A DNA stretch of 64,000 nt, taken from the NCBI GenBank assembly GCA_913063035.1, contig CAJXYS010000007.1:35805-99804 (forward strand), in the 5' to 3' direction. Positions 38,141 through 46,226 of this stretch are shown piece by piece (positions within the stretch are counted from its first letter, which is position 1; every line of letters begins with the position of its first letter). A program made the translations under genes and the position numbers. This DNA comes from an uncultured Maritimibacter sp. GTDB lineage: Bacteria; Pseudomonadota; Alphaproteobacteria; Rhodobacterales; Rhodobacteraceae. The notes beneath the pieces are model-generated. The model had not been told where the DNA came from and searched no databases. It was given only the letters and a program-made list of their open reading frames with translations.

Positions 38141-38205
38141 CTGCAACTGCAGGATACATAACCGCTGCAGCGCAGCGTTTCAAGAAAAATTTCTGCGCTG
38201 CAGCG
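38141..38205 (-). promoter_or_regulatory. Phasin 2 promoter with PhaR-like operators
   Basis: On the minus strand TTGAAA (38183-38178), a 17-base spacer and TATGTA (38160-38155). The spacer holds CGCTGCAGCGCAGCG (38163-38177). Further elements are CTGCAACTGCAG (38141-38152, downstream) and CTGCGCTGCAGCG (38193-38205, upstream). The design matches the phasin 1 promoter. Confidence 0.75.
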
Positions 38206-38236
38206 ATGGGGATCGGGGACAGTCCGGGACAGGCGG

Positions 38237-40045
38237 TCAGGCGTTCGGATCGGCCGTCACGTAAGTGCCGGGGGCCGGCGCCAGAACCGGATGGTCGGGA
38301 CCGCCGGGCTGGCGTGCGGGCACCTGCGCGCCGGACCGCCGCGCGAGCCAGGCCTTCCAGCGGGGCCACCAGGAACCCTCGTGGAACTCCGCCCCGGCGC
38401 GCCACTCCTCCGGCACGAGCTCGGCCATCTTCGCCTCGCTGGTGTAATGGCCGTACTTGTTCTTCGTCGGCGGGTTCACGATGCCCGCGATATGGCCCGA
38501 CTCCGAGAGGATGAAGAACTTGTTCCGGCTGCTCATCTGCTTGATGCCGTCGAAGGAGGCCCGCCATTCCGCGATGTGATCGGTCTCGCAGGCCACGGCG
38601 CAGAGCGGCAGTTTCACGTCCTTGAGGCTCAGGGTCTCGCCCAGAAGCTCCATCTTGCCCTCGGCGAACGCGTTGTCCTGGCAGAGCTTGCGCAGGTATT
38701 CGACCACGAACCGCCCCGGCAGGTTGGTCGAATCGCCGTTCCAGTACAGCAGGTCGAAGGCCGGCGGGGCCTCCCCCATCATGTAGGATCGGATCGCCGG
38801 GCCGTAGACCAGGTCGCTCGCCCGGAGATAGGAGAAGGTGCGCGACATGAAGAAGGAATGAAGATACCCTTTCTCGGAAACCTCGCGCTCGATCCCGTCC
38901 ACGAAATCGTCGTCGAGGAACACGCCCATCTCGCCCGTGTCGCTGAAATCCGTCAGCGTCGTGAAGAAGGTGGCCGAGCGCACGGACTTGATGCCCTTCT
39001 TCTGCATATAGGCCAGCGCCAGCGCCAGGGTCGTGCCGCCGATGCAGTAGCCCACCACGTTGACCTGCTCCTCGCCGGTGATCTTGCGGACCTCGTCGAT
39101 CGCACGCAGGAACCCTTCCTGCACGTAGGTCTCCATGCCGACATCGCCGTAGGAGGCGTCCGGGTTCACCCAGCTGACGACGTAGAGCGTGAAGCCCTGC
39201 TCGACGATCCAGTTGATCAGGCTGTTCCGCTCCTTCAGATCGAGGATGTAGAACTTGTTGATCCAGGGCGGGAAGATGATCAGCGGCGTGCGGTGCACGG
39301 TTTCGGTCTTGGGCGCGTACTGGATCAGCTCGAACATGCGGTTGCGGAAGACGACCGAGCCTTCGCTGGTGGCGAGATTCGTGCCGACCTCGAAGGCTTC
39401 CGGATCCGAGAGCGTGACAAGCAGCTCGCCGTCATTCGCCTCGATGTCCCGCACCAGGTTCTCGAGCCCCCGGACGAGCGACTCGCCCTCGGTCTCGACC
39501 GCGCGCTTGAGCGCTTCGGGATTCGTGCCGAGATAGTTGGCCGGGGACATCATCTCGATGATCTGGCGCGAGAAGAACTCGACCCGGCGCTTGTCGCCCT
39601 CGTCCAGCCCGTCGATGTCGCGCACGGCGTTCTGGATCGCCTCGGACGACATCAGGTACTGCTGCTTGATGAAATTGAAGTAGGGGTGCGTTTCCCAGAG
39701 ATCGCTCTTGAAGCGCCGGTCCTGCGGGCCCGGATCCTCGGGCGCACGCAGATCGCCCGACTGCAGCGCCTGCTGTGCCTCGACCCAGTGCTTGAGCGAC
39801 TTGCCCCAGAAAGAGACCTGGTGTTCCAGCATCTTGGCGGGGTTGGACATCATCTCGGCCATGTAGGCGGCGGCCGCCTTCATGTAGAGATCATGCCCCG
39901 GCCCGTGCAGCCCCGGATCGTGCGGCTGGCGCCGCGACAGGGCCGCGACGAGTCGCTGGGTCAGCTCTTCCATCTTGGCGATGTTCTCGTTCAGACGGTC
40001 GAGATTGGTCAGATCCTTTTCAGATTCACTTGTCATAATCGCCAT
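38237..40045 (-). CDS. phaC: Class I polyhydroxyalkanoate synthase
   Basis: A 602-residue alpha/beta-hydrolase polymerising (R)-3-hydroxyacyl-CoA into PHA. Catalytic triad: C334 in GYCIGG, D489 in CETDHIAEW and H518 in SESGHIAG. The N-terminal about 100 residues form the variable dimerisation arm. Start is either ATG 40045 (MAIMTSESEK) or ATG 40036; a GGGG element just upstream does not decide it. It is divergent from phaZ. Confidence 0.96.
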   Translation of the reverse strand: MAIMTSESEKDLTNLDRLNENIAKMEELTQRLVAALSRRQPHDPGLHGPGHDLYMKAAAAYMAEMMSNPAKMLEHQVSFWGKSLKHWVEAQQALQSGDLRAPEDPGPQDRRFKSDLWETHPYFNFIKQQYLMSSEAIQNAVRDIDGLDEGDKRRVEFFSRQIIEMMSPANYLGTNPEALKRAVETEGESLVRGLENLVRDIEANDGELLVTLSDPEAFEVGTNLATSEGSVVFRNRMFELIQYAPKTETVHRTPLIIFPPWINKFYILDLKERNSLINWIVEQGFTLYVVSWVNPDASYGDVGMETYVQEGFLRAIDEVRKITGEEQVNVVGYCIGGTTLALALAYMQKKGIKSVRSATFFTTLTDFSDTGEMGVFLDDDFVDGIEREVSEKGYLHSFFMSRTFSYLRASDLVYGPAIRSYMMGEAPPAFDLLYWNGDSTNLPGRFVVEYLRKLCQDNAFAEGKMELLGETLSLKDVKLPLCAVACETDHIAEWRASFDGIKQMSSRNKFFILSESGHIAGIVNPPTKNKYGHYTSEAKMAELVPEEWRAGAEFHEGSWWPRWKAWLARRSGAQVPARQPGGPDHPVLAPAPGTYVTADPNA

Positions 40046-40075
40046 TGACCCCAATTGCTGCACCTGCACTATAAT
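40046..40075. promoter_or_regulatory. Overlapping divergent phaC/phaZ promoter region
   Basis: TATAAT (40070-40075, plus strand) suits phaZ, with TTGACC 19 bases upstream at 40045-40050. On the minus strand TATAGT (40073-40068) could serve phaC. A TTGCTGCACCTGCA element (40055-40068), similar to PhaR sites, lies across both, so one bound protein could affect both genes. Confidence 0.45.
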
Positions 40076-40142
40076 GATGATAACCGGTCGGGGAAAGCGA
40101 CGATACAAACACACCGCCCCGACGACGCTGCGGCGAGGGACA

Positions 40143-41396
40143 ATGAAATACCTGGCGACCTACGACTTGATGGAGAGTGCGCGCATCACCAACCAGTGGC
40201 TCGGCGCGACCGCCAAGGCGCTCTGCTCCTACCCGAATATCGGCATGATCCCGAACCCCTGGTTCGCCACCGCCGCGGCCTGGGGCGAAGTCACCGAGCG
40301 CAGTTTCGCGCGCATGGTGGCCAAGCCCGACTGGGGAATCGACACGGTGGTCACCAACGGGCGCGAATATGTCGTGAACGTCGCCACCATCATGGAACGA
40401 CCGTTCGGCGACCTGATCCATTTCCGCGTCAACGGCCGCAAGCAGATGAAACGGCGGGTGCTGCTCGTGGCGCCGATGTCGGGGCATTACGCCACGCTGC
40501 TCCGCAAGACCGTTCTCAGCCTGCTGCCGAATTGCGAAGTCTTCGTGACGGACTGGCACAACGCCCGCGATATCCCTGTTTCGGCTGGAAAATTCGATAT
40601 CGAGGACTATACGCTCTACCTCGTCGATTTCATGCGCGAACTGGGGTCCGACACCCATGTGATCGCCATCTGCCAGCCGGCGCCGCTGACGCTCGCCGCG
40701 ACGGCCTACCTGGCCGAGCAGTATCCCGACGATCAGCCGCGCACCCTGACCCTCATCGGCGGGCCGATCGATCCCGACGCCAACGCGACGGAGGTCACGG
40801 ATTTCGGCCGCCGCGTCACCATGGGCCAGCTCGAGCACATGGTTATCCAGCGCGTCGGCTTCAAATACGCGGGTGTCGGGCGGATGGTCTATCCCGGGCT
40901 TCTGCAACTCGCCTCCTTCATGTCGATGAACGCCGAGACCCACAGCCGGGCCTTCACCGACCAGATCCTGCGCGCCGCCAAGGGCGAGGCCGGGGATCAC
41001 GACCGCCACAACACCTTCTACGACGAATACCTCGCCGTGATGGACATGCCGGCGGAATTCTACCTCTCGACGGTGGAGCGAATCTTCAAGGGACGCGAAA
41101 TCGCGCAGAACGCCTTCACGGTCGCGGGAAAGCCGGTCGATATGGGCAAGGTCACGCGCACCGCCGTCAAGACGGTCGAGGGCGCGGAGGATGACATCTC
41201 GGCCCCTGGCCAGTGCGTCGCCGCGCTCGACCTGCTGACCGGTCTGCCCGACAGCATGAAGGCCAGCCATGTCGAACCCAAGGCCGGCCATTACGGCATT
41301 TTCGCGGGCAAGTCCTGGCGCAACAACATCCGGCCGCTGGTGCTGGACTTCATCGACGCCAATTCCGGCCGCAAGGCGGCCGTCGCGGCCGGCTAG
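40143..41396 (+). CDS. phaZ: Intracellular polyhydroxyalkanoate depolymerase
   Basis: A 417-residue intracellular PHB depolymerase. The nucleophile is probably C177 in AICQPAPLTLAA, as in PhaZ1-type enzymes that use cysteine instead of serine; the catalytic histidine is likely in PKAGHYGIFAG. LLVAPMSGHYATLLRKT and FVTDWHNARDIP are family segments. It mobilises the polymer made by the divergent phaC. The stop overlaps the convergent hydrolase by four bases. Confidence 0.94.
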   Translation: MKYLATYDLMESARITNQWLGATAKALCSYPNIGMIPNPWFATAAAWGEVTERSFARMVAKPDWGIDTVVTNGREYVVNVATIMERPFGDLIHFRVNGRKQMKRRVLLVAPMSGHYATLLRKTVLSLLPNCEVFVTDWHNARDIPVSAGKFDIEDYTLYLVDFMRELGSDTHVIAICQPAPLTLAATAYLAEQYPDDQPRTLTLIGGPIDPDANATEVTDFGRRVTMGQLEHMVIQRVGFKYAGVGRMVYPGLLQLASFMSMNAETHSRAFTDQILRAAKGEAGDHDRHNTFYDEYLAVMDMPAEFYLSTVERIFKGREIAQNAFTVAGKPVDMGKVTRTAVKTVEGAEDDISAPGQCVAALDLLTGLPDSMKASHVEPKAGHYGIFAGKSWRNNIRPLVLDFIDANSGRKAAVAAG

Positions 41397-42115
41397 GCCT
41401 GCCGCACGCCTGCCAGCGACCGCAGCCGCATCCATCGCGCCAGCGCCTCGGTGACGGCGCGCGGCTGTTCCAGGCTCGGCGCATGCCCCGCGCCGGCGAT
41501 GACCTGCAGCTCCGCCCCCGGCACCAGCGCCGCCATCAGTTCGTGACGGACCACCGGGTAGAGGCTCTCCATCTCGCCGCAGAGGATCAGCACGGGCACC
41601 TTCGCACGGCGCAGCGTCGCCTGCTGGTCGGGGCGGCGCTGCATCGCCCGCGCCTGCCGGACGAAGACCTCCGGGCCCAGCCGCCGCGCCATGTCGCGCA
41701 ACAGGTCCATGACCTCGGCCCGGCGCGCGCCCGGCGCCAGGCCTTCCGGGCCGATCGCCCCGCCCAGCGCCTCTTCGAGGTGGCCGGCCCGCGCCCGCGC
41801 GATCTGCGGCTCTCGCGCCGCGGCGGCGGCAGGGGTCTCGGCCAGCGGGCTGGTGTTCATCAGGGCCAGCCGCGAGACCCGCTCGGGCGCGCGGCGCAGC
41901 ATCTCCATCGCGACCATCGCGCCCATGGAATGGCCGGCCAGCGCAAAGCGCGCCGGGGCCGCGGCCAAAGCCTGGGCGGCCATGTCCTCGATCGTCTCGC
42001 CCCGCGTGAAACGCCCCAGGTGCAAGGTCGTGGTCGCCGAAAGCGCGGCGATCTGCGGCCCGAAGAGCCGCGCGTCGCACATCATGCCGGGCAGCAGGAC
42101 CAGCGGCTCATCCAT
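41393..42115 (-). CDS. Alpha/beta hydrolase
   Basis: A 240-residue hydrolase: oxyanion-hole region LVLLPGMMCDARLFGPQ, nucleophile elbow AGHSMGAMVA with the catalytic serine, and a likely histidine in GAGHAPSLEQPRAV. The acid is probably in the GEMESLYPV loop. Substrate unknown. ATG 42115 chosen (MDEPLVLLPG). It may have nothing to do with PHA despite its position. Confidence 0.88.
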   Translation of the reverse strand: MDEPLVLLPGMMCDARLFGPQIAALSATTTLHLGRFTRGETIEDMAAQALAAAPARFALAGHSMGAMVAMEMLRRAPERVSRLALMNTSPLAETPAAAAAREPQIARARAGHLEEALGGAIGPEGLAPGARRAEVMDLLRDMARRLGPEVFVRQARAMQRRPDQQATLRRAKVPVLILCGEMESLYPVVRHELMAALVPGAELQVIAGAGHAPSLEQPRAVTEALARWMRLRSLAGVRQA

Positions 42116-42214
42116 GCGCCGCCCTGCCCGGTCCAAGCCTCTGTGCCCCTCTCACGCGCACCCGGCGCCCTCCTCTTGACGTGGCATGATGCTAGCGCGC
42201 GGCGCGCGGCCTGG

Positions 42215-42799
42215 CTACTCCCCGGACCGGGGCGGGTCGCCCAGCGCGGCGGCCAGGTCCGCCGCGGTCACCACGGGGCGCCGCGCACCGGGCTGGTGCG
42301 TCACGACAAGCGCCGCGCCCGACACCACCAATAGCCCCGCCGGCACCCCGAGGGCGAAGAGCTGGCCGCCGGGTAGCCCCGCCAGCACGGCCCCCCCGCC
42401 GAGCGCCAGCCCGCCCAGCATCGCCGCGCCGCCGGTCACCAGCAGCGCCACGCGGGTGCGCCGGTCCTCGCCGAGGCGCACCGGGGTCTCCGGCGCCACC
42501 CCCCCGAGCACGGCGCGGGTCAGGTCGAGGAACCGGGCACGGTCGGGATCGGCAACCCGCGGCCCGGCGCCGCCCGCGACGGCGACCCGGCAGGTCGCGT
42601 CGCCCGCGGTCAGGGCCAGCCCCATGCGGCGGTTCCGCCCGAGCCGCTGGTCGGTGAAGCGCATCGCGTCGACCTCTGCCAGCGGCACCGTCCAGAGCGC
42701 GGCGCCGTCCGCCGTCTCGGCCGCGAGCCGCCCCTCCCCGAGCCGCAGGACGATCTCGTCGCCCCGGCCCGCCGGGCGGAACCGCCAGATGCCGCTCAT
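42215..42799 (-). CDS. Membrane protein of unknown function
   Basis: A 194-residue protein. The first about 100 residues are beta-rich ([48 protein letters not shown]), reminiscent of a PH-like cytosolic domain, followed by two helices ([21 protein letters not shown] and [21 protein letters not shown]) and a short tail. Not recognised. Its ATG overlaps the phosphotransferase stop by four bases, so the two are co-translated. Confidence 0.75.
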   Translation of the reverse strand: MSGIWRFRPAGRGDEIVLRLGEGRLAAETADGAALWTVPLAEVDAMRFTDQRLGRNRRMGLALTAGDATCRVAVAGGAGPRVADPDRARFLDLTRAVLGGVAPETPVRLGEDRRTRVALLVTGGAAMLGGLALGGGAVLAGLPGGQLFALGVPAGLLVVSGAALVVTHQPGARRPVVTAADLAAALGDPPRSGE

Positions 42800-43833
42800 G
42801 CGCCCTCCTCCAGGACGGCGCGGCCCATGCGCGCCAGGACCGGGATCGCCGCGCCGTAACGCCGCGCGGTCCCGGGATTGGAGGCGTTGCCGTCGGCGGC
42901 GCGCCGCACCACCCCCTCGAGGATCGCGGCCAGCCGGAAAAAGGCGAATCCCAGGTAGACCGGCCAGTCATCGATGCCGTCGATCCCGCGCCGGTCGCAG
43001 TAGCGCGCGACGTAGTCGGCCTCCGACGGCAGTCCGAGCGCCGCGCGGTCCAGGCCACCAAGCCCCTGCATTCCGCCGTCATGGGGCATCCGCCACTGCA
43101 TGCACTGATAGGCCAGGTCGGCCAGCGGGTGCCCGAGCGTCGACAGCTCCCAGTCCAGCAGCGCCGCGACCCGCGGGGCGTCGGGGGCGAAGATCATGTT
43201 GTCGATCCTGAAATCGCCATGCACCAGCGCCACCTGCCCGTCATCCGGCGGCAGGCGGTCCGGCAGCCTGTCGGCCAGCCAGAGCATGTCCGCCAGCGGG
43301 GTCCGCGCCGCCGCGTGGTATTGCCCCACCCACCGCGCGGTCTGGCGCGCGAAGTAGTTGCCCGGCCTGCCGAAATCCGCCAGCCCCACCGCCGCGACGT
43401 CGACCGAGTGCAGCGCGGCAAGCGTTGCGTTCATCGCGTCGTAGACGCGGCCGCGCGCCTCGGGCGTCTGCGCCGGCAGCGCCGGGTCCCAGAAAATCCG
43501 CCCGGCGACGTCGTCCATCACGAAGAAGGCCCGGCCGATGGGCGACTCGGCGTCGGTGGCGAGGTGATGCACCCGCGGCACCGGCACGGCGCTGCCCGCC
43601 AGCGCCGCCATGACGCGGTATTCCCGCTCCACCTGGTGGGCCGATTTCAGCAGCTTTCCCGGCGGCTTGGCCCGCAGGACACAGGTGCCGCTCTCGGCGG
43701 TCAGCCGGTAGGTGGGGTTCGACTGGCCGGTGGCGAATTTCTCGATGTCGCGAAGCCCGCGGAAACCGGGTATCCGCGCCTCGAGATAGGGGCCGAGTAG
43801 GGTCGGGTCGAGCCGGTCCGCCGCGCTGGTCAT
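42796..43833 (-). CDS. Phosphotransferase family protein (ACAD10/11-linked type)
   Basis: A 345-residue aminoglycoside-phosphotransferase-fold kinase: [28 protein letters not shown] (ATP site), [13 protein letters not shown] with the catalytic Asp and metal-binding Asn, and [18 protein letters not shown]. In vertebrates such kinase domains are fused to acyl-CoA dehydrogenases (ACAD10/11), which process 4-hydroxy acids. The divergent acyl-CoA dehydrogenase next door fits that pairing. Confidence 0.9.
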   Translation of the reverse strand: MTSAADRLDPTLLGPYLEARIPGFRGLRDIEKFATGQSNPTYRLTAESGTCVLRAKPPGKLLKSAHQVEREYRVMAALAGSAVPVPRVHHLATDAESPIGRAFFVMDDVAGRIFWDPALPAQTPEARGRVYDAMNATLAALHSVDVAAVGLADFGRPGNYFARQTARWVGQYHAAARTPLADMLWLADRLPDRLPPDDGQVALVHGDFRIDNMIFAPDAPRVAALLDWELSTLGHPLADLAYQCMQWRMPHDGGMQGLGGLDRAALGLPSEADYVARYCDRRGIDGIDDWPVYLGFAFFRLAAILEGVVRRAADGNASNPGTARRYGAAIPVLARMGRAVLEEGA

Positions 43834-43917
43834 GGCGCCATGCTAGCGGCCCGGTGCCGATTGACAAGCGGCGGGGGCGCTGCTTTCGTCCCCCCGAAGC
43901 GGAGGGAGGAGGCCGGG

Positions 43918-45141
43918 ATGGACCTTGGCATGACGGAGCGGCTGCGCCCGCTCCATGCGCGCGTTGCGGCGATGGTGCGGGACGAAATCATGCCGCTGGA
44001 CGCCGAATTCCTGGCCGAGGTGCCCAAGGGCGACCGGTGGGCCTATACCGACCGCCAGGCCGACATCCTCGAGGGGCTCAAGGCGTCGGCCCGCGACCGC
44101 GGGCTCTGGAACCTCTGGCTGACCGACCCCGCGCGCGGCCCCGGCCTGACCACGGTCGAATACGCCTACCTGGCCGAGGAGATGGGCAAGAGCCATCTCG
44201 CGCCCGAGGTCTTCAACTGCAACGCTCCGGATACCGGCAACATGGAGGTCTTCGCCCGCTACGGCACGCCCGACATGCAGGCACGCTGGCTCGCGCCGCT
44301 TCTGGCCGGCGAGATCCGGTCGGCCTACCTGATGACCGAACCGGACGTGGCCTCGTCGGACGCCACGAATATCGCCATGTCCTGCGTCCGGGACGGCGAC
44401 GCCTACGTGCTCAACGGCGAGAAATGGTGGGCGACCGGCGCCGGCGATCCGCGCTGCGCGGTCTACATCGTCATGGTGCGCACCGGCGACGCGGATACCC
44501 CGCGTCACCGGCGCCATTCCATGATCGTCGTCCCCGCCGACACGCCCGGCATCGAGAAGCTGCGCGCGATGGAGGTCTACGGCCATGACGACGCGCCGCA
44601 CGGACACATGCATATCCGGTTCACCGACGTGCGCGTGCCGGTCGAGAACCTGCTGCTGGGCGAGGGGCGCGGCTTCGAGATCGCGCAGGGGCGGCTCGGG
44701 CCGGGGCGCATCCATCACTGCATGCGCGCCATCGGGCAGGCAGAGGCCGCGCTGGCGCTGATGTGCCGCCGGTCGCTCGACCGCACGGCCTTCGGAGAGC
44801 CGCTTGCCCGGCTCGGCGCCAATTACGACATCATCGCGCAATCGAGAATGGAGATCGAACAGGCCCGCCTGCTCTGCCTCAAGGCCGCGTGGATGATGGA
44901 CCAGGGCGATGCAAGGGCCGCCGCGCCCTGGATCCACCAGATCAAGGTCGTCGCCCCCGAGATGGCGCTGAAGGTCACGGACGCGGCCGTGCAGATGTTC
45001 GGCGGCGCCGGCGTCAGCCAGGACACGCCGCTCGCGCGGCAATGGGCGCATCTGCGGACGCTGCGCCTGGCGGACGGACCGGACGCCGTGCACCGGCGAC
45101 AGGTCGCCCGCGCGGAACTGCGCCCCTATCGTGACGGCTGA
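43918..45141 (+). CDS. Acyl-CoA dehydrogenase (ACAD11-like)
   Basis: A 407-residue flavoprotein: YLMTEPDVASSDATNI (FAD and substrate site), LNGEKWWATGAGDPRC, FTDVRVPVENLLLGEGRGFEIAQGRLGPGRIHHCMRAIG, and C-terminal QMFGGAGVSQDTPLARQWAHLRTLRLADGP. The GRIHHCMRAIGxAE segment is typical of the ACAD10/11 subgroup, which with the neighbouring kinase handles hydroxy-fatty acids. GGAGGGAGGAGG precedes the ATG. Confidence 0.92.
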   Translation: MDLGMTERLRPLHARVAAMVRDEIMPLDAEFLAEVPKGDRWAYTDRQADILEGLKASARDRGLWNLWLTDPARGPGLTTVEYAYLAEEMGKSHLAPEVFNCNAPDTGNMEVFARYGTPDMQARWLAPLLAGEIRSAYLMTEPDVASSDATNIAMSCVRDGDAYVLNGEKWWATGAGDPRCAVYIVMVRTGDADTPRHRRHSMIVVPADTPGIEKLRAMEVYGHDDAPHGHMHIRFTDVRVPVENLLLGEGRGFEIAQGRLGPGRIHHCMRAIGQAEAALALMCRRSLDRTAFGEPLARLGANYDIIAQSRMEIEQARLLCLKAAWMMDQGDARAAAPWIHQIKVVAPEMALKVTDAAVQMFGGAGVSQDTPLARQWAHLRTLRLADGPDAVHRRQVARAELRPYRDG

Positions 45142-45150
45142 ACCGCCGGA

Positions 45151-45363
45151 TCAGAGCGGGACGTTGTCGAAGGGCACCTCGCCCTCCTCGTCCTCGAGGT
45201 ATTTTTCAAGCTGAACGAGGTCTTCGGGCAGCGGCAGGCCAAGATCCCGCATCTCCGCCAGCTTCTCGCGCAGCTGCTCCTGCAGGATGTGGGCGTCGTC
45301 CGGTCGATTGACCATTTCCTGCATCAGCAGGCGCACACTTGCCTTGAGATTTTCGAATGACAT
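45151..45363 (-). CDS. Small conserved-looking protein, 70 residues
   Basis: A 70-residue, probably helical, acidic cytosolic protein: SFENLKASVRLLMQEMVN, DDAHILQEQLREKLAEMR, PEDLVQLEKYLEDEEGEVPFDN. I do not recognise it. GAGGGA precedes ATG 45363, and it follows the DksA-like gene by ten bases, so it is very likely in the same Fnr-box-linked transcript. Confidence 0.75.
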   Translation of the reverse strand: MSFENLKASVRLLMQEMVNRPDDAHILQEQLREKLAEMRDLGLPLPEDLVQLEKYLEDEEGEVPFDNVPL

Positions 45364-45373
45364 GATCCCTCCC

Positions 45374-45694
45374 TCAGCGCGCACAATTGCGGCAGAACGG
45401 AGTATAGGGTATCAGATCGAGCCGCTCCTCGGAAATCGGATCACCGCATTTGGTGCAGGTTCCATAGCTACCGTCGTCAATTCGGGCAATGGCTGCCTGA
45501 ATCATACGCAGTTCGCGAAGACCGGACAGCCCCATGCCTTCCAGCACCTCGTCGCCCTCGCGCTCGGTGGCGCGCTCCTCGGCATCGGCGTTGGGGGTCG
45601 CGTCCAGCTCTTCCTCGATCTCGTGGAGATGCTCGTCGAGCTCGGCCATGCGGGCGGCCAGCTGTTCGCGGCGGACATGCAGCGGGGTGGTCAT
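45374..45694 (-). CDS. DksA/TraR family zinc-finger protein
   Basis: A 106-residue protein. An N-terminal coiled-coil (REQLAARMAELDEHLHEIEEELDA) is followed by the C-terminal four-cysteine zinc finger CTKCGDPISEERLDLIPYTPFCRNC. It is shorter than E. coli DksA, nearer to TraR and YocK-like forms, which bind RNA polymerase through the secondary channel. An Fnr-type box lies 58 bases upstream. Its role could be to tune transcription under low oxygen, an inference from that site. Confidence 0.9.
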   Translation of the reverse strand: MTTPLHVRREQLAARMAELDEHLHEIEEELDATPNADAEERATEREGDEVLEGMGLSGLRELRMIQAAIARIDDGSYGTCTKCGDPISEERLDLIPYTPFCRNCAR

Positions 45695-45751
45695 GGGCGT
45701 GTCTCTCCTGTTGCCTGGCCCCCAGCTACGCAGGCAGGCGCGGCGCCCGCC

Positions 45752-45765
45752 TTGATGCAGGTCAA
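45752..45765. promoter_or_regulatory. Fnr/Dnr-type box upstream of the DksA-like gene
   Basis: TTGATGCAGGTCAA matches the Fnr/Dnr half-site pair TTGAT-N4-(A/G)TCAA. It lies 58 bases upstream of the DksA-like ATG (45694) and ends one base before the sqrR stop codon. Distance fits activation of the minus-strand gene. Confidence 0.6.
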
Positions 45766-45766
45766 C

Positions 45767-46087
45767 TCACTGCTGGGGACAGAAGGCCGCGTGCAGGCCC
45801 TCGAGCACCGGGCGCACACGCTCGTCGGCGATCGAGTAATAGATCGTCCGGCCGTCGCGGCGCGGGGCGACCAGCCCCTCGAGGCGCAGCCGTGCGAGCT
45901 GCTGCGAGACGTTCGGCTGCTTGGTGCCCAGGCGGTCGGCCAGTTCGGCCACGCTCTTCTCTCCCTCGATCAGCAGGCACAGGGTCATGAGACGGCCCGG
46001 GTTTGAGAGCGATTTCATCAGGGCGGCCGCCTCGTTGGCCTGTTCGAACATCTCGTCGGAGAAATTCGGATCTTGATCGAGCGGCAT
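45767..46087 (-). CDS. ArsR-family persulfide-sensing repressor (SqrR/BigR type)
   Basis: A 106-residue winged-helix repressor: AALMKSLSNPGRLMTLCLLIEGEKSVAELADRLG and NVSQQLARLRLEGLVAPRRDGRTIYYSI. C37 and C103 match the two conserved cysteines of SqrR and BigR that form a tetrasulfide link on reaction with persulfides and release DNA. The divergent blh operon carrying an operator-like repeat makes this assignment firm. Confidence 0.9.
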   Translation of the reverse strand: MPLDQDPNFSDEMFEQANEAAALMKSLSNPGRLMTLCLLIEGEKSVAELADRLGTKQPNVSQQLARLRLEGLVAPRRDGRTIYYSIADERVRPVLEGLHAAFCPQQ

Positions 46088-46149
46088 CGTCCGCCTCCTT
46101 CTCTGTTCACGCGCGTCAACATGCTATCATATGTGCCGAAGTCAATCGA

Positions 46150-46182
46150 ATTGCAACACATCTCAATATTGCAATGTATAAT
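46150..46182 (+). promoter_or_regulatory. blh promoter with SqrR-like inverted repeat
   Basis: ATTGCAA (46150-46156) and TTGCAAT (46169-46175) form a perfect inverted repeat with a 12-base AT-rich spacer. TATAAT (46177-46182) lies directly after and is the likely -10 for blh; a bound repressor would cover -35 to -10. It sits in the shared sqrR/blh gap. Confidence 0.6.
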
Positions 46183-46226
46183 CTGGATGCTATATCTGGG
46201 CTGCGAACGGGAAAAGGAGGCTGACC

